Shown here one piece after another: positions 9,700 to 20,689 of a DNA stretch of 64,000 nt (position 1 is its first letter; the number at the start of each line of letters is the position of its first letter). The stretch comes from Antedon mediterranea. Lineage: Eukaryota > Echinodermata > Crinoidea > Comatulida > Antedonidae. The notes under the pieces were generated by a model that saw nothing but the letters and a program-made list of their open reading frames with translations, was not told where the DNA came from and searched no databases. The DNA is taken from the NCBI RefSeq assembly GCF_964355755.1, contig NC_092677.1:19688101-19752100 (forward strand), in the 5' to 3' direction. A program made the position numbers and the translations under genes.

Positions 9700-12600
9700 A
9701 AGGCATGTTGAACTGTTCTTGTCAGTTTTTGAATTTTTAGGACCAGCAGAATTCATTTCAACTGGTGGCCAATTTTTCCCGACCCTATTTTGGCCGCCAT
9801 CTTGGATTTCAAAATGGCCCCCATTTTTTACTCAAAACTGACAGTAGCTCCTGTTTTAAACCACGTACGAACGTAATTTGTGTGATAAATCTTACAATAT
9901 TATGATAAATCAGTCATATGGTACAATTTATAATAATAGCATATTGCAGACATATTGAATTCCAAAATAACCACCATTAAAAACGTATATAATGTATGCA
10001 TTTTATAGTCAGGTTCCTCGTGTATTTCCGTAGGATTTTAATGCTCAAAGTGAGATTTCACCATGGTAACAGCCCCAAGATCAAAATGGCGCCCAATTGG
10101 CCCTATCTCTGTATCCCTTTGATCTATCAACAAGATATTGGTATCAAAATACTCGGAGCGTAAATATTTATATTCATTGTAATGGAACATGTTGACGAAA
10201 TGTAATAGAAAATGAAATTTTTCTGCACTATTGACTTTTGACCTTGACTTGCATTGTATCTAAAAAACGGCTGGTCATTGAAATTTAAAAATGGTCTCAA
10301 ATTGAGAGACCATACATATTTATATTTATTGTAATGCAACATTTTGTTAGAAAATGACCGGAAGTAAAGTTATTGACCTTTGACCTAATAAACATGAACT
10401 TGATGTATACAATAAGCATTTATCTATTTGAGAATGTATCGTTAATTATTTGTGGTAAGTATTAAACAATGGGTTTATACATATTATTATCATTTGAATA
10501 TTTAATTTCTAATTCACATACTTAGTTTTTATATATTTTATAAATATTAATCAATCATTACCATGCATTTATTGTGTCAGCATCCTCGTCCCAGACAGTC
10601 AAAGGAGTGAGAGTGGTTGATTCTTAAACTTTGTACCTTCCCATTTTATTTCCTAATGCTTGTTTTTCTTGAAACAATTTCATATATATAGGTTTCTCAT
10701 ACATTGAACTGCTGCCGGCCATACATTATTACGTGGTCGTAGATGATAATTTGATTGCTTGGTTCAGTTGCTTGATTAGACGTTCCTTGGAGTTGCTTCT
10801 TTGATGTTTCGATATAAGTAATCTTCCAATGCTAACATTGACTGACTGCCATTTTGTAGTTATATCGCCAAGCCAAGGAATCATTTTAGATTAGATAGAG
10901 TGAGATTGTTAGAAGTGACCAAGAGGTTTTGGATGTTTACATATAAAAATATGTATAAATCCATTGTTTAATACCTACCACAAATAATTGCCGATTATTG
11001 TATACATCAAGTTCATGTTTATTAGGTCAAAGGTCAATAACTTTACTTCCGGTCATTTTTAGTCGCGTGGAAGCGACTCTATAGTTCACTATGTCGGTCG
11101 GTCGGTCTGTCGGTCTGTCGGTCCGGTATCACTATGCGTTTTATCGCTTTCTGACCTTATCTTGATATCAGTTTAATCTAGCTAGGTCAATTTTTCACAG
11201 TATATTCCTTATGGCCAGGAATCGATGTGGTTATGTTTTCACGGTGCGCAATAAAAAACTACGCGGTCTACGCACGATTTAACGAAATCACGTTTGTAAT
11301 CATATCTTCACAACCATGAATCACAATTAAATAAAATTTGGTACTCATAAATTTCAGGGCATAAATCATCATATGGCAATACAATTACGTGCGTAGCGCA
11401 TGTAACGCATGCGTACGCGCGCTTAAAATTTTCAAAATTTATTTTAAGATAAGATAAGATAAGATAAGATAACTTTTATTGATCCTCAAAAAGGAAATTC
11501 ATTGCTCGTCATAATAACAAGAAAACACAATAAAAACAAATATAGCATAAAACCATTCATATAAAAACATAAAAAAATACAAGATAAAATTATCTTCTTG
11601 ACTTTCTGTTGTACTGGATGATACCGGAGAGAATAAAGGATTTGGCATATCGATTTGTTTTCACACTGAGGAGCCTCAATCTACCACTTGGATTAAGTTG
11701 GTCTATGATCACTTTGTGGAAGAGTACGTTTCAGGCAATTTTAAGCGTTTACAAAATTGACATGAGTGCGCATATTTTTGCGCGCGCACTGCGCGTTAAA
11801 TGTTATTGCGCACTCTTTTTGCCCGATTTCTGTTTTCTTGACTTGCTTTTCAACTCGGAATTACGTTATACGAGCACGTCAAAAGTGACAGGCTACGCAC
11901 GTGTAAATTTAAAAAAATATAAATGTTTTTAAAAATTTCAACATTTTTAAACATGTTCAGTAATTTCGGTCAGTATAGTTCACTATGTCGGTCGGTCGGT
12001 CTGTCTGTCGGTCTGTCTGTCGGTCTGTCTGTCGGTCCGGTATCACTATGCATTGTAGCACGCGACTTAATGGCTGTTGGCCTTGTTTAACAAAAGGTTG
12101 CATTACAATAAATATAAATACAGTATGTTGGTCTCAGCAATTTGAGACCATCTTTAAATTTCAATGACCAGCCGTTTTTTAGATACAATGCAAGGTCAAA
12201 GGTCAATAGTGCAGAAAAATAGCATTTCCTATTACATTTCGTCAAAATGTTTCATTACAATGAATATAAATATATACGCTCCGAGTATTTTGATACCAAT
12301 ATCTTGTTGATAGACCAAAGGGATACGGAGATAGGACCAATTGGGGGCCATTTTGACCTTGGGGCTGTTACCATGGTTACGGGATCGTGAAAATTGGTTA
12401 CCTAGCATTTTTGGTATCCTACCACCATATTAAAGAAGTGAAATCTCACTTTGGGCATTAAAATCCTACGAAAATACACGAGGACCCTGACTATAAAATG
12501 CATACATTATATACGTTTTTAATGGCGGCCATCTAGGAATTCAATATGGCTGCCATATGCTATTATTATAAATTGTACCATTGGACTTATTTATCATAAT

Positions 12601-12800
12601 ATTGTAAGATTTATCACACAAATTACGTTCGTACGTGGTTTAAAATAGGAGCTACTATCAGTTTTGAGTAAAAACGGGGGCCATTTTGAAATCCAAGATG
12701 GCGGCCAAAATAGGGTCGGAAAAAATTGGCCCCCAGTTGCAATGAATTCTGCTGGTCCCAAGGATTCCAAAACTGCCAAGAACTCAACTTGAGCATTAAA
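9700..12800. mobile_element. Modular fold-back element, copy 1 (with nested insertion)
   Basis: The arm from about 9700 to 10450 is inverted relative to about 10950-12800, once the insert at 11062-12065 is removed. Arms share blocks such as GACCAGCAGAATTCAT, ATTTGTGTGATAAATCTTAC, CCAAGATGGCGG and a CAATGACCAGCCGTTTTT-type segment. Between the arms lies an AT-rich spacer (about 10500-10930). Recurrent pieces (GGTCTCAAATTGA, CATTTATATTCATTGTAATG, AATGACCGGAA, TGACCTTTGACC) link it to the copies near 19160-20040 and 26428-29478. No protein is encoded and the termini are approximate. Confidence 0.65.
11062..12065. mobile_element. Nested TIR element with GTCGGTCTGTC repeats
   Basis: The insert starts GTCGCGTG and ends CACGCGAC, with TTA on both sides, which fits a 3-bp target duplication. 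It splits the right arm of the surrounding fold-back. Near each end is a direct copy of TATAGTTCACTATGTCGGTC followed by GTCGGTCTGTC-type reiterations and CCGGTATCACTATGC (11081-11138 and 11976-12050). A (GATAA)n run lies near 11445-11475. There is no coding sequence. Confidence 0.6.
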
Positions 12801-12849
12801 ATCTCACGGAACTGATTTTTGGAACATTAGGTTCCCCACTATGTTTAAA

Positions 12850-13640
12850 AATCATGTTCGCAGTAACTTTATATTTTTTTAATTAATTTAACAAAAACCT
12901 TTAAACAAATTGATTGTTTTGATATTAAATTCGATATTTAAAGCCTTTTGAACGTTATACATTTTTAAAACAAAAGACTCAACTCCATACGCTACATAGG
13001 AATAGTTGGACACAAACATAGCTTCTACTCGATTCAAAGTCGAAACTCTGCCTCAATGATGCAGAGCCATAATAATATAAATGGCTCTGCCTCAATGTAA
13101 TAAACAGCGCCCACAAATGTGAAAACGATCATCGCCCACAAACTAAAAATAAATCTTTGCCCAAAAATATTTAAAAAAGTCAGTTTTAGTGCTAGACCTA
13201 AATGATCTATATATATTTTGTAATAAATACTATTTTAATAGATTTAATATATACATTTATGCAAACGTATTGCTTGGCGATAAATGGACCATCCAATCTT
13301 TCTTCCAGGTGTCAATTCCTTAACGCATGTGTAATAACAATGACCAAAAACCAGTACACTCAACAGAAATTCGATCATGTGACTGCGGGGGTGGGATATG
13401 TTTTGCTGTTGTTTTTATTCAAATAATGAGCTAGCGTTTTCCGTCGCCGTGTACAATCAACTTTATTACTGCAGTTCCAACCACCATCAATTGATCAGAC
13501 AGATAAAGAAATATATATGTAACGCTAATAAACGCTACAAAAAGGAAAAAGAAAAAATCCATGTTTGACACGAATTTTATAATTTGATGAAGATACAACT
13601 TAAAAATGACAAGACAATAATGTGGCAAGCCGACACCATG
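12850..13640. other. Intergenic, no gene recognised
   Basis: The region is AT-rich. The motif with ATGGCTCTGCCTCAATG and its inverted partner with CTCAATGATGCAGAGCCAT at about 13050-13100 form a short hairpin. Nothing else is supportable. Confidence 0.35.
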
Positions 13641-13644
13641 CATT

Positions 13645-14175
13645 AAACAAAATTCAAGTCATAGTTTATTTTTTAAATTCTTATAGTGACAATTATATTT
13701 GGCTACAGAATTAGGCCTTACATCGTTTTTGTATTCATTAGCTTTGTGTACATTTTGATACTTTCCAGTTATTTACGCCAAAGTTCGTGTATTCGATGTG
13801 GGCAATTTACGCAAGGACATATCATATAGGACGAAAGTTTTATTCGTTTTCGGACACATTTCAGTAAATCGCGCATAACCTTTTTCTAAATGGTTTACAA
13901 CATGGGTTCATACTTTCCGCACTAATACTGTACCCGCAATTGAAAACCATTAGGCCTAATAATTAAGTTGAGTTAAGCTCTGTCTACACTATCAAATTAG
14001 TTTTACAAAAAAAGTGTGATATGCCCAAATATGGTAGTGATATGACATCACCATGTCCATATATAGGCACATCACATTTTCTTGTCACATAAAGTATGAT
14101 GGTGTAGACTTTAGATAACGATTAAAGCGAATTTAGGTTAAAAGATTCTCCCCGAAGGTTGTTTCCTACATTATA
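13645..14175 (+). repeat. Dispersed repeat copy (paralog at about 59834-60215)
   Basis: Blocks such as GTGACAATTATATTTGGCTA, AAAGTTTTATTC, AACCATTAGGCCTA and ACGAATTTAGGTTAAA recur in the same order at about 59834-60215. This copy contains the MITE at 13981-14111, which the other copy lacks. Confidence 0.65.
13981..14111. mobile_element. Small palindromic MITE
   Basis: The ends are TGTCTACACTATCAAA and a reverse complement of GTCTACACCATCATA. The interior is a further inverted repeat around GATATGACATCACCATGTCC. It is absent from the paralogous repeat near 60140, consistent with a true insertion. I recall very similar short palindromic elements from echinoderm genomes, but this is memory and not a search. 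Confidence 0.6.
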
Positions 14176-15790
14176 AATAAATAGTATGTTATTTTGGACT
14201 TTTGGTCCCATTTCTTTTCGTACCCAACTTTATTTAGGCTAGGATTTATAAATATCATGTGCCTATTAAAGATGGGCACAATTATATTCAACTACATACA
14301 TACATGGCTGTATTGTGTGTGGAGTACCTTGGGTTAACTTTTACAATATCAAGTTATGTACGTCGAAGTATATCTGAGAACCATCCGTGGGAACGTAATA
14401 AATTAAGGTTTTTTCGGAGTTGAAAAGACTGATCTTCAATATTTGCGTGTGTATGATACGAATGCAGTTATTATTTATTATGTGTTTGCTATTTTCTGCT
14501 CGCGCACACGATAATACTACGTCAAGGTAAATTAATTTGAGGTAATTTATATCATTATCTTTTAATTTGCAGTTGCTAAGTCGTTGACTTATTATTGTCA
14601 GTTCCAAATCGATGTTTGGTGTTGCGCCCGTGCACTAAATTTGACTTGAATTTAACTTCATTTTTTGTTTAAATTTTGTGGGCGAAGAATTCTTATTTTA
14701 GTTTACATTTGTGGATGTTGTGCTTCCACAATTGTACTTGTTTTTATATTTGTGGTTGTTTTCACATTTCTGGGTTCCCACTTGCACATTGTCGTTTATT
14801 TGCAGTGCTAAACAATACATTCTGCTGATATTGACAGTGTAAAAAATAAAATATGTCCATAAACATTTTGAGTGTCAAAAAATGCATTACAGCCCTCACG
14901 GGGACACAACATTTTTGTAATTTTGTAGGATATTTAAAAAAACGTTTAAGTTACTGGGCTTTGTCATCTCCCCCTTTTTTTTTAATCGTACCATGTTAAA
15001 CTTATTTAATTTCAACAAACGCATTTTAAACTGATTTATATATTTGTACCATTATGATGAATAACAAAAACATTGTATGGCGTCTACAAAGAGAAATGTT
15101 GTAATCGTACTACTTCTGCCTAACATTATCAAATAGTTCGGTAAAATCTAATACTACATTATTTTAATTTATGCCTACATAATTAATTAATCATATATGC
15201 AGGTAGCCTAACATCTAAAAACGCATAAAGTGGAAGTGTATCAATGTAAAAGAAGAAGCGTATCACTGAAAAGAGTGGTGGTATATAATCCAAAAAGTTC
15301 AAGTAGGCCTACAGTAGTATATAGCATGTAAAACCTATTAGCTGCTCAGCATATCCTGTTCATATCAAGTACGTGTATTGTTCGAAATTCTCTTCTCTTC
15401 GTGTTAAAAGTGCGGTCAACCGATTCAATACCGTAAATCCGTACTGTTGATGTTTGGTGATGCGGACGCTGATGTGTAAACCTGGAATCTGTTGAAATAG
15501 AAATACAGGTTTGTGATGTCACAAACGTAAACAGTGGGTGCGGCTGTGTCTTCACTATGGAATGCATATTCCTAGTGCAGTAGATATTCGGAGAATATTT
15601 AAAAGAATGTGATAGTAGGAGGTCAATTACAGTGTAGCAGTAGGACCCAATAACATATTTATAGTAACAACAGTATTATATGCATATAATTAATATAATT
15701 TTACTGTGCATTAATTTTTAAATCACTATCTCTCTATCTATACGTAGACACGTAGACACAGACCGGAAGATTAACAGTTCGGCTAAACTA
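14176..15790. other. Intergenic, no gene recognised
   Basis: The region is AT-rich. Short open frames on the minus strand at 14607-14341 and 15567-15346 show no recognisable domain or splice context. Nothing else is supportable. Confidence 0.35.
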
Positions 15791-15791
15791 C

Positions 15792-15797
15792 TTTATT
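15792..15797 (-). promoter_or_regulatory. PolyA signal for the PLAC8-like gene
   Basis: AATAAA on the minus strand, 35 bases past the stop codon. Confidence 0.6.
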
Positions 15798-15831
15798 CTA
15801 AAGTACAATTTTAGTCCTACCTAGACATTTT

Positions 15832-16197
15832 TTAAGCGCGTGCAATAGACTCTCCAGCTCCAAGTGGCGTTTGAACTTGCATCTCCTGAGCTTCTTGCAC
15901 AAGTGCACAAATGGCACAGCAACATACAGCAAACAAATCCCCAACTATTCCACCTTCGATGCCTTTATTTTCCCTTACTTTCTGCCTTGTCGTTAACCTG
16001 GCGTAGATGTTTACAAACGGGACGAAAAGAGAAAGACCACAGAGAAGACAGTCATCCCCAAGAGATTCCGCAAGCTTTCCTTGTGTGTAACATGGCACAA
16101 CGTATGTAAAAATACACATACCAATGTTGCCAAAACAACCGAAAAGCCCATTTTGAAATTCGCCCATGATGTCAGAAAATCTATTCGAAGACGGCAA
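15832..16197 (-). CDS. PLAC8/cornifelin family protein, single exon
   Basis: The 121-residue frame is complete from the ATG at 16197 to the stop at 15834-15832. The order of features fits the PLAC8 family: a short polar N-terminus, FQNGLFGCFGNIGMCIFTYV, PCYTQGKLAESLGDDCLLCG, a hydrophobic stretch with NIYA, TRQKVRENKGIEGG, a CCCAICALVQEAQEM motif, and a short tail. Family members are small cysteine-rich proteins that associate with membranes, with roles in cell growth and possible ion transport. Length fits the usual 110-120 residues. The cysteine content is lower in the first half than in mammalian PLAC8 and closer to fish PLAC8-like proteins. No intron is seen, whereas vertebrate relatives are spliced, so a retrocopy or lineage intron loss is possible. 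The frame is intact and looks functional. Confidence 0.85.
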   Translation of the reverse strand: MPSSNRFSDIMGEFQNGLFGCFGNIGMCIFTYVVPCYTQGKLAESLGDDCLLCGLSLFVPFVNIYARLTTRQKVRENKGIEGGIVGDLFAVCCCAICALVQEAQEMQVQTPLGAGESIARA

Positions 16198-16299
16198 AAA
16201 TACAGCTGAATAAGATAATTATTTCGTATACACTCCACTATCACTCTCCGTATCGGTACTAGCTTTATGAACAATGGGCGTTGACTCTTCCGTGTAGTG

Positions 16300-16312
16300 C
16301 AATTTGTATATG
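16300..16312 (-). promoter_or_regulatory. Possible TATA element of the PLAC8-like gene
   Basis: The minus strand reads TCATATACAAATTGC about 105 bases upstream of the ATG, which would give a short 5' UTR. A CRE-like TGACGTCAT lies farther upstream near 16353. Both are motif-only calls. Confidence 0.25.
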
Positions 16313-16399
16313 ACCCTGGGCCACTCACAACCAATCAAGTTCATTTGTTATTTGACGTCATACAATATAATATATGCTTCAAACGGTTTCTATAGTAAC

Positions 16400-17089
16400 A
16401 GAGGTTATCATGCGGTTACTAAAAGAACCTTTTTTTACTGTACCAAGATTTTTACATCACTAAAAAAAATAGTTTTATTCATATTGTTTATTTTTAATCA
16501 CATTTTCATTTCAAAAATATAAAAACCTTAGACTAGAGCATTTATTGAAAAATTTACCCTGTCTCCTCACTTATCTACACTTACTATATTTACAAAATAT
16601 TTATATTTTTTATTTAATTTTTACTATACGAAATTATAATATAATATACCGTACTTCAGCGTTATCACGAATGCCCACAAATGATTTTAAAAAAAGACCT
16701 TTTCGCCCGCATATGTAAAAAAAAATGAAATTCATTTAGTAAGTTACTAGAACCAAGCTTGGTATTTACGAGTGTTGTATTTATATACTGTACTTATACA
16801 TTATATTGAGTTGCTTCAACATTGCGTCCCGTGTCCAAGATGCTTATTGCTGCTCAAATAACTTTGCTTTAATGTACGTACAGTTCGTGTTGACATGCTG
16901 TTTGTTACGCGCGTTCAGGTTTCTTCGAGGTCATATACCATTGCTACTTGTAGTCATAAATTATATACAGTACCATTGCATGCCACTTGCCGTGTGTGGA
17001 TATTAAACTAATTGGCTGACTATATATACTATAATTTTTATATAAACATATTTTTACAGGATGACAATATCAACGTTGTCCCACAAATA
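16400..17089. other. Intergenic, no gene recognised
   Basis: AT-rich sequence with no supportable feature. Confidence 0.35.
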
Positions 17090-17499
17090 ACCGGCAGCCC
17101 AGAGACATTTGGTTAGATGAGCTAGAGGTACCAATATCTGACTATTTAAGTGTGTTGGGGGTCACTTGAAGTCAATGAAAATGGGAGTCTGCCGGGTACC
17201 CCCTGCTGCGTCTAGACCCATGGGACCCCGAAAGGTGCTAAAAAATCGGCCCTGGTTAGATGAGCGAGATACCACCTAATTTTACCACCATGGGATGCCC
17301 ATCCTTATACCAGTATCACAAACGACAGACTTTTTGTCTGCTGCAATAGGCCCGCCAGACCCCCCGAGGGATCGGAGGGCCTAAAATAGATAGCATAGAT
17401 GAGTGAGGTACCACTCAAATGCCAAATGAACAAGTTGTGTTCATACAACATAAAATGGATAACAACAAACTAATTGTCTGCTGTACCGCAAGTGCCAGA

Positions 17500-17900
17500 C
17501 ACCCTAAAGTTAGACTAGAGAACCCCCTTCCCCCAACTAACCCAGCTTAGATATTGTAGATACCACCAGCAACCAGTGTTATATGATTTAGCACATTGTA
17601 AGTAATACCAAATGACCTATTACAGACTATCTGTACACTGCCTTGGCCCGGCATACCCCTCTAAAGTTCGACTAGAGACCCCATTTACCCCAAGTATAGC
17701 CTAACTTAGATATTGTAGATAACACCAGCAGCCAATGTTCTATGATTTAGCACATTGTAAGCAATACCAAATGACCTATTACCGACTATCTGTACACTGC
17801 TGCCTTGGCCCTGGCATGCCCCTCTAAAGTTCGACTAGAGACCCCATTTACCCCAAGTATAGCCTACCTTAGATATTGTAGATAACACCAGCAGCAAAAA
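17500..17900 (+). repeat. Tandem repeat, about 165 bp, about 2.5 copies
   Basis: Each unit runs through TAGACTAGAGACCCC-type, TTAGATATTGTAGATAACAC and AATACCAAATGACCTATTA segments. A further partial unit at 18315-18480 shares the block with AACAACATGTTTAATTGAAT. Confidence 0.7.
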
Positions 17901-18077
17901 AAAAAACCCCCAAAACAACATGTTTAATTGAATAAAGTTTAACTTTAATCGAACTAACACAAAACAATTGAAAATATATCAATCAATGACGATAAAATGA
18001 CCATTACCATTCTAAAGGGAAAAATAGTTTAAGAGTTTCACTTAAAACTTATATAAGCCAAATATATAACAAGTAGG

Positions 18078-18165
18078 GATTCGAGTAAATTTAGCATTCC
18101 TGCTAGATTTGTGAGGATCTGGAATTCCTTGCCTTTGGATGTCAAAGATATATTCGTCTGTAACT
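18078..18165 (+). pseudogene. Scrap of LINE reverse-transcriptase tail
   Basis: One frame reads RIWNSLPLDVKDIF, the typical C-terminal WNSLP motif of CR1/L2-type reverse transcriptases. The fragment is too short to classify further. Confidence 0.4.
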
Positions 18166-18664
18166 CTTGGACCTAGTAATCACCTTAATCAAATTCATGA
18201 TTGTAGTAACTTAATCTAAAGTGATTTGATTAATTAATAGTGGGTAATTTTAAATGCTGTATATTATAATCCTAATCCTGTATTCATATTAATATATATA
18301 AATCCAAAGGCAAGTATAGCCTACCTTAGATATTGTAGAAAACATCAGCAGCAAAAAAAAAAAGACCCAAAACAACATGTTTAATTGAATAAGTTTAACT
18401 TTAATCGAACTAACACAAAAAAATTGAAAATATATCACATCAATGACGATAAAATGACCATTATCATTATAAAGGGAAAAATAGTTTTAGTTTTAGTTTA
18501 GTTTTTAGTTTAGTTATACTTAAACAAAATTAGTATAATCTTTTATAATAAGCATTGGGCTACAGTACTTGTTGAAAATATATTAATATACTCTTCTAAT
18601 ATAAGAATTTGGCTACAACTACAGTTTTTACTAACAAATTGTTAATGTACATTATAAATATAAA

Positions 18665-18784
18665 TCAGTTGCACTGATGAAGGGCTAGTGTTGCCCGAAA
18701 GCTCTGCTAACTTTTCTGGCTGTTTTACTTTATCGTTTTGATTTAGCTTTTCGGGGTTTTTTTTCATTGAGATCCAGCCACTAG
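18665..18784 (+). repeat. Dispersed repeat with hammerhead-like core, copy 2
   Basis: The DNA reads CTGATGA, GGGC, loop, GCCC, GAAA, then AGC-TCT-GCT, which can form a 3-bp stem III followed by an A. These are the conserved boxes of a hammerhead ribozyme. I could not find a good stem I next to the CTGATGA box, so activity is doubtful. Confidence 0.5.
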
Positions 18785-19097
18785 CACATTTCGTGGTCCC
18801 CTGGGTCTAGACGCAGCAGGGGGTACCCGGCAGACTCCCATTTTCATTGACTTCAAGTGACCCCCCCAACACACTTAAATAGTCAGATATTGGTACCTAG
18901 CTCATCTAACCAAATGTCTCTGGGCTGCCGGTCTTTAAAAGGAGACATTGTTGTTTTTCAAAAGGTCCAGCATAAAACATAACAACATACATGATTATAT
19001 AAATACATCGTTTCTTAAAAATAGTAAAAAATGTTAAAATTAAACAGTAATAATACTAAAATGTGAGAACCATACATTAAAAATACAAAATTATGAT

Positions 19098-19106
19098 TAT
19101 TATATA

Positions 19107-19147
<41 letters not shown>
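19098..19147. repeat. (AT)n microsatellite
   Basis: A run of about 40 bases of AT dinucleotides. Confidence 0.95.
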
Positions 19148-19150
<3 letters not shown>

Positions 19151-19159
19151 GATAAAGTA

Positions 19160-20045
19160 ACTAGATCAACTTGTATGCACTTTGAGGTCGAGTCCAGAGA
19201 ATTTGAATTCAGAAATTGGTTAAGACATTTAACATTCATTTTTGGCTTGGTTACACATTTTGAAAATGTTGCAAAATGTCAAAGAAGGTCAGGGAGAAAG
19301 GTTACACGACACAATAGCTGGTCCCTAAATCTCGACAACCACTGGTCACAGCGAGATAATGCTGGTCTCAAATTAATCAAATGTATCATTTATATTCATC
19401 ATAGTCCGGCAGCCAAGGGGTTTAACCTTGCAATGTTTTATATAGTTTTTTTTATGAAACTTGATTCTCGATACCATCAGAATGAAGAATTTTGTTACTG
19501 CGCTATTTACTAGACATATTGATTTAATTTTGGTGTCAAATTGTTTACAATGTATATGTTTATATTAGCTCTAACAGAAATGTGTTGGTAAAATCGGAAA
19601 CTCGATTTTTTGCAATTTTAACCTTTGACCTCGGCATATCTAATTAACGGCAGGTCGGAGAAAATATACGGCCTTACCACGTTGAAACGCCGGTTCTCGT
19701 CAGATCACCGAAGTTAAGCAAGGTTGGGCCCAGTTACAGCTTGGATGGGAGACCATCTGAGAATAGCGGATGCTGTATATGGAGCTATACCTATTAGGCA
19801 TTTTAAATCAGCACTGCTGACTCTTATGGCAGTCCCTGCATCTAGTATCTGGCTCTTATGCTGGTTAAGGTGGACACTGGACGAGAGAAGCCCTTGGTCA
19901 ATGTTGGGACCAGCCAAAGGTGCTTTAAACAGTCCTGGCTTAGTTCAGATGAATGTAAGACCACTTAATATTGTCGTTTACGACAGAAGTCGGCCAAAAA
20001 AAACCAAAAGAAAATGACCAGTGTGGTTATTGACCTTTGACATAA
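19160..20045. mobile_element. Modular fold-back family, copy 2 (single arm)
   Basis: This sequence follows the left arm of copy 3: ACTAGATCAACTTGTATGCA, TTTGAGGTCGAGTCCAGAGA, GGTTACACATTTTGAAAATG, CAACCACTGGTCACAGCGAG and GGTCTCAAATTAATCA. It then resumes after the 5S-derived SINE with AAAATGACCAGTG and TGACCTTTGACAT. No opposing arm is visible, so it is a truncated or single-arm copy. Confidence 0.6.
19666..20008 (+). mobile_element. 5S-rRNA-derived SINE (SINE3 type)
   Basis: The head (about 19666-19783) aligns with 5S rRNA along its length: TACGGCCTTACCACGTTGAA, CTCGTCAGATCACCGAAGTT, AAGCAAGGTTGGGCCCAGTT, and the promoter-internal GGATGGGAGACC followed by TGCTGTA. The body of about 220 bp is unknown to me and ends in an A-rich tail. 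A 7-bp duplication AGAAAAT flanks it (19659-19665 and 20009-20015), which marks a retroposed unit and argues against a resident 5S gene. It sits inside copy 2 of the modular family. Confidence 0.8.
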
Positions 20046-20049
20046 ATTA

Positions 20050-20685
20050 ATAAATTTATTCTATATTTTGATAATATAAATCAATAAATAGTTAATAAAT
20101 ATTAATTGTAGTAGGGAGCCAATTGAGTGCAACACTTTGGTACTGTATAGCCTATAAAGCCCACATCGAAAATAATTATGTACAGGAAAGGGTGCCTTCT
20201 CCTTATGAAGGAACCTATAAAGTTTTTTCGAATAATCTCACATGCCATATGGGATCCTTATGGGATCGGATTTTTTTTTGTTCTCTATGAGCCATACCGG
20301 CTCTGTAATGGAAACACTTGGTCCTGATAGGCTGGCCAAAACAGGAAAAAGTTGCCTGTACACACAGGATTCTAAAAAATGTGCCTCTTTATTAGCTTGT
20401 CAAATGATTTGGTCCTAGTGACACGTGCCGCAGTATTCTGAATCAGTTGTAATTTTGTTATTTCAGATTTTGGTAGCCCGGGCGTACGGATGGAATTGCA
20501 TGAATCCAACCTTGATGTTATAGGCATTTACTAATCTTTTAGTACTCTTTGTTGCCGAGATGTTTCCTAATGCTTACTACCTATCATGAGAATGCTTTTT
20601 TAAAACCATACACAAGTCTACGTGACTACTTCTAAGGAAGCTCTTATCCTCATACTTTGATTGAAAATGAATAAAATCAGTCTTG
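20050..20685. other. Intergenic, no gene recognised
   Basis: No coding sequence or repeat structure that I can support. Confidence 0.35.
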
Positions 20686-20689
20686 GATT

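Larger units (their letters stand above)
17090..18932. mobile_element. TIR element of about 1.8 kb with internal tandem repeats
   Basis: About 150 bp at each end are inverted copies, beginning ACCGGCAGCCCAGAGAC and ending GTCTCTGGGCTGCCGGT. They include AATGGGAGTCTGCCGGGTAC and GCAGCAGGGGGTACCC. No target duplication was found. The interior has about 165-bp tandem repeats (17500-17900), a partial copy of these at 18315-18480, a LINE tail scrap at 18078-18165 and the hammerhead-like repeat at 18665-18784. There is no transposase. Confidence 0.7.

Noticed and set aside
11985-12167. Cysteine- and arginine-rich small protein (SVCRSVCRS)
   Set aside because: It translates the GTCGGTCTGTC simple repeat.
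16011-16334. 107-residue minus-strand frame overlapping the PLAC8-like gene
   Set aside because: It is a shifted frame of the PLAC8-like gene without the family motifs.
19666-19783. Functional 5S rRNA gene
   Set aside because: Several substitutions, no T-run terminator at the end, and a flanking 7-bp duplication around a longer unit show a retroposed SINE.
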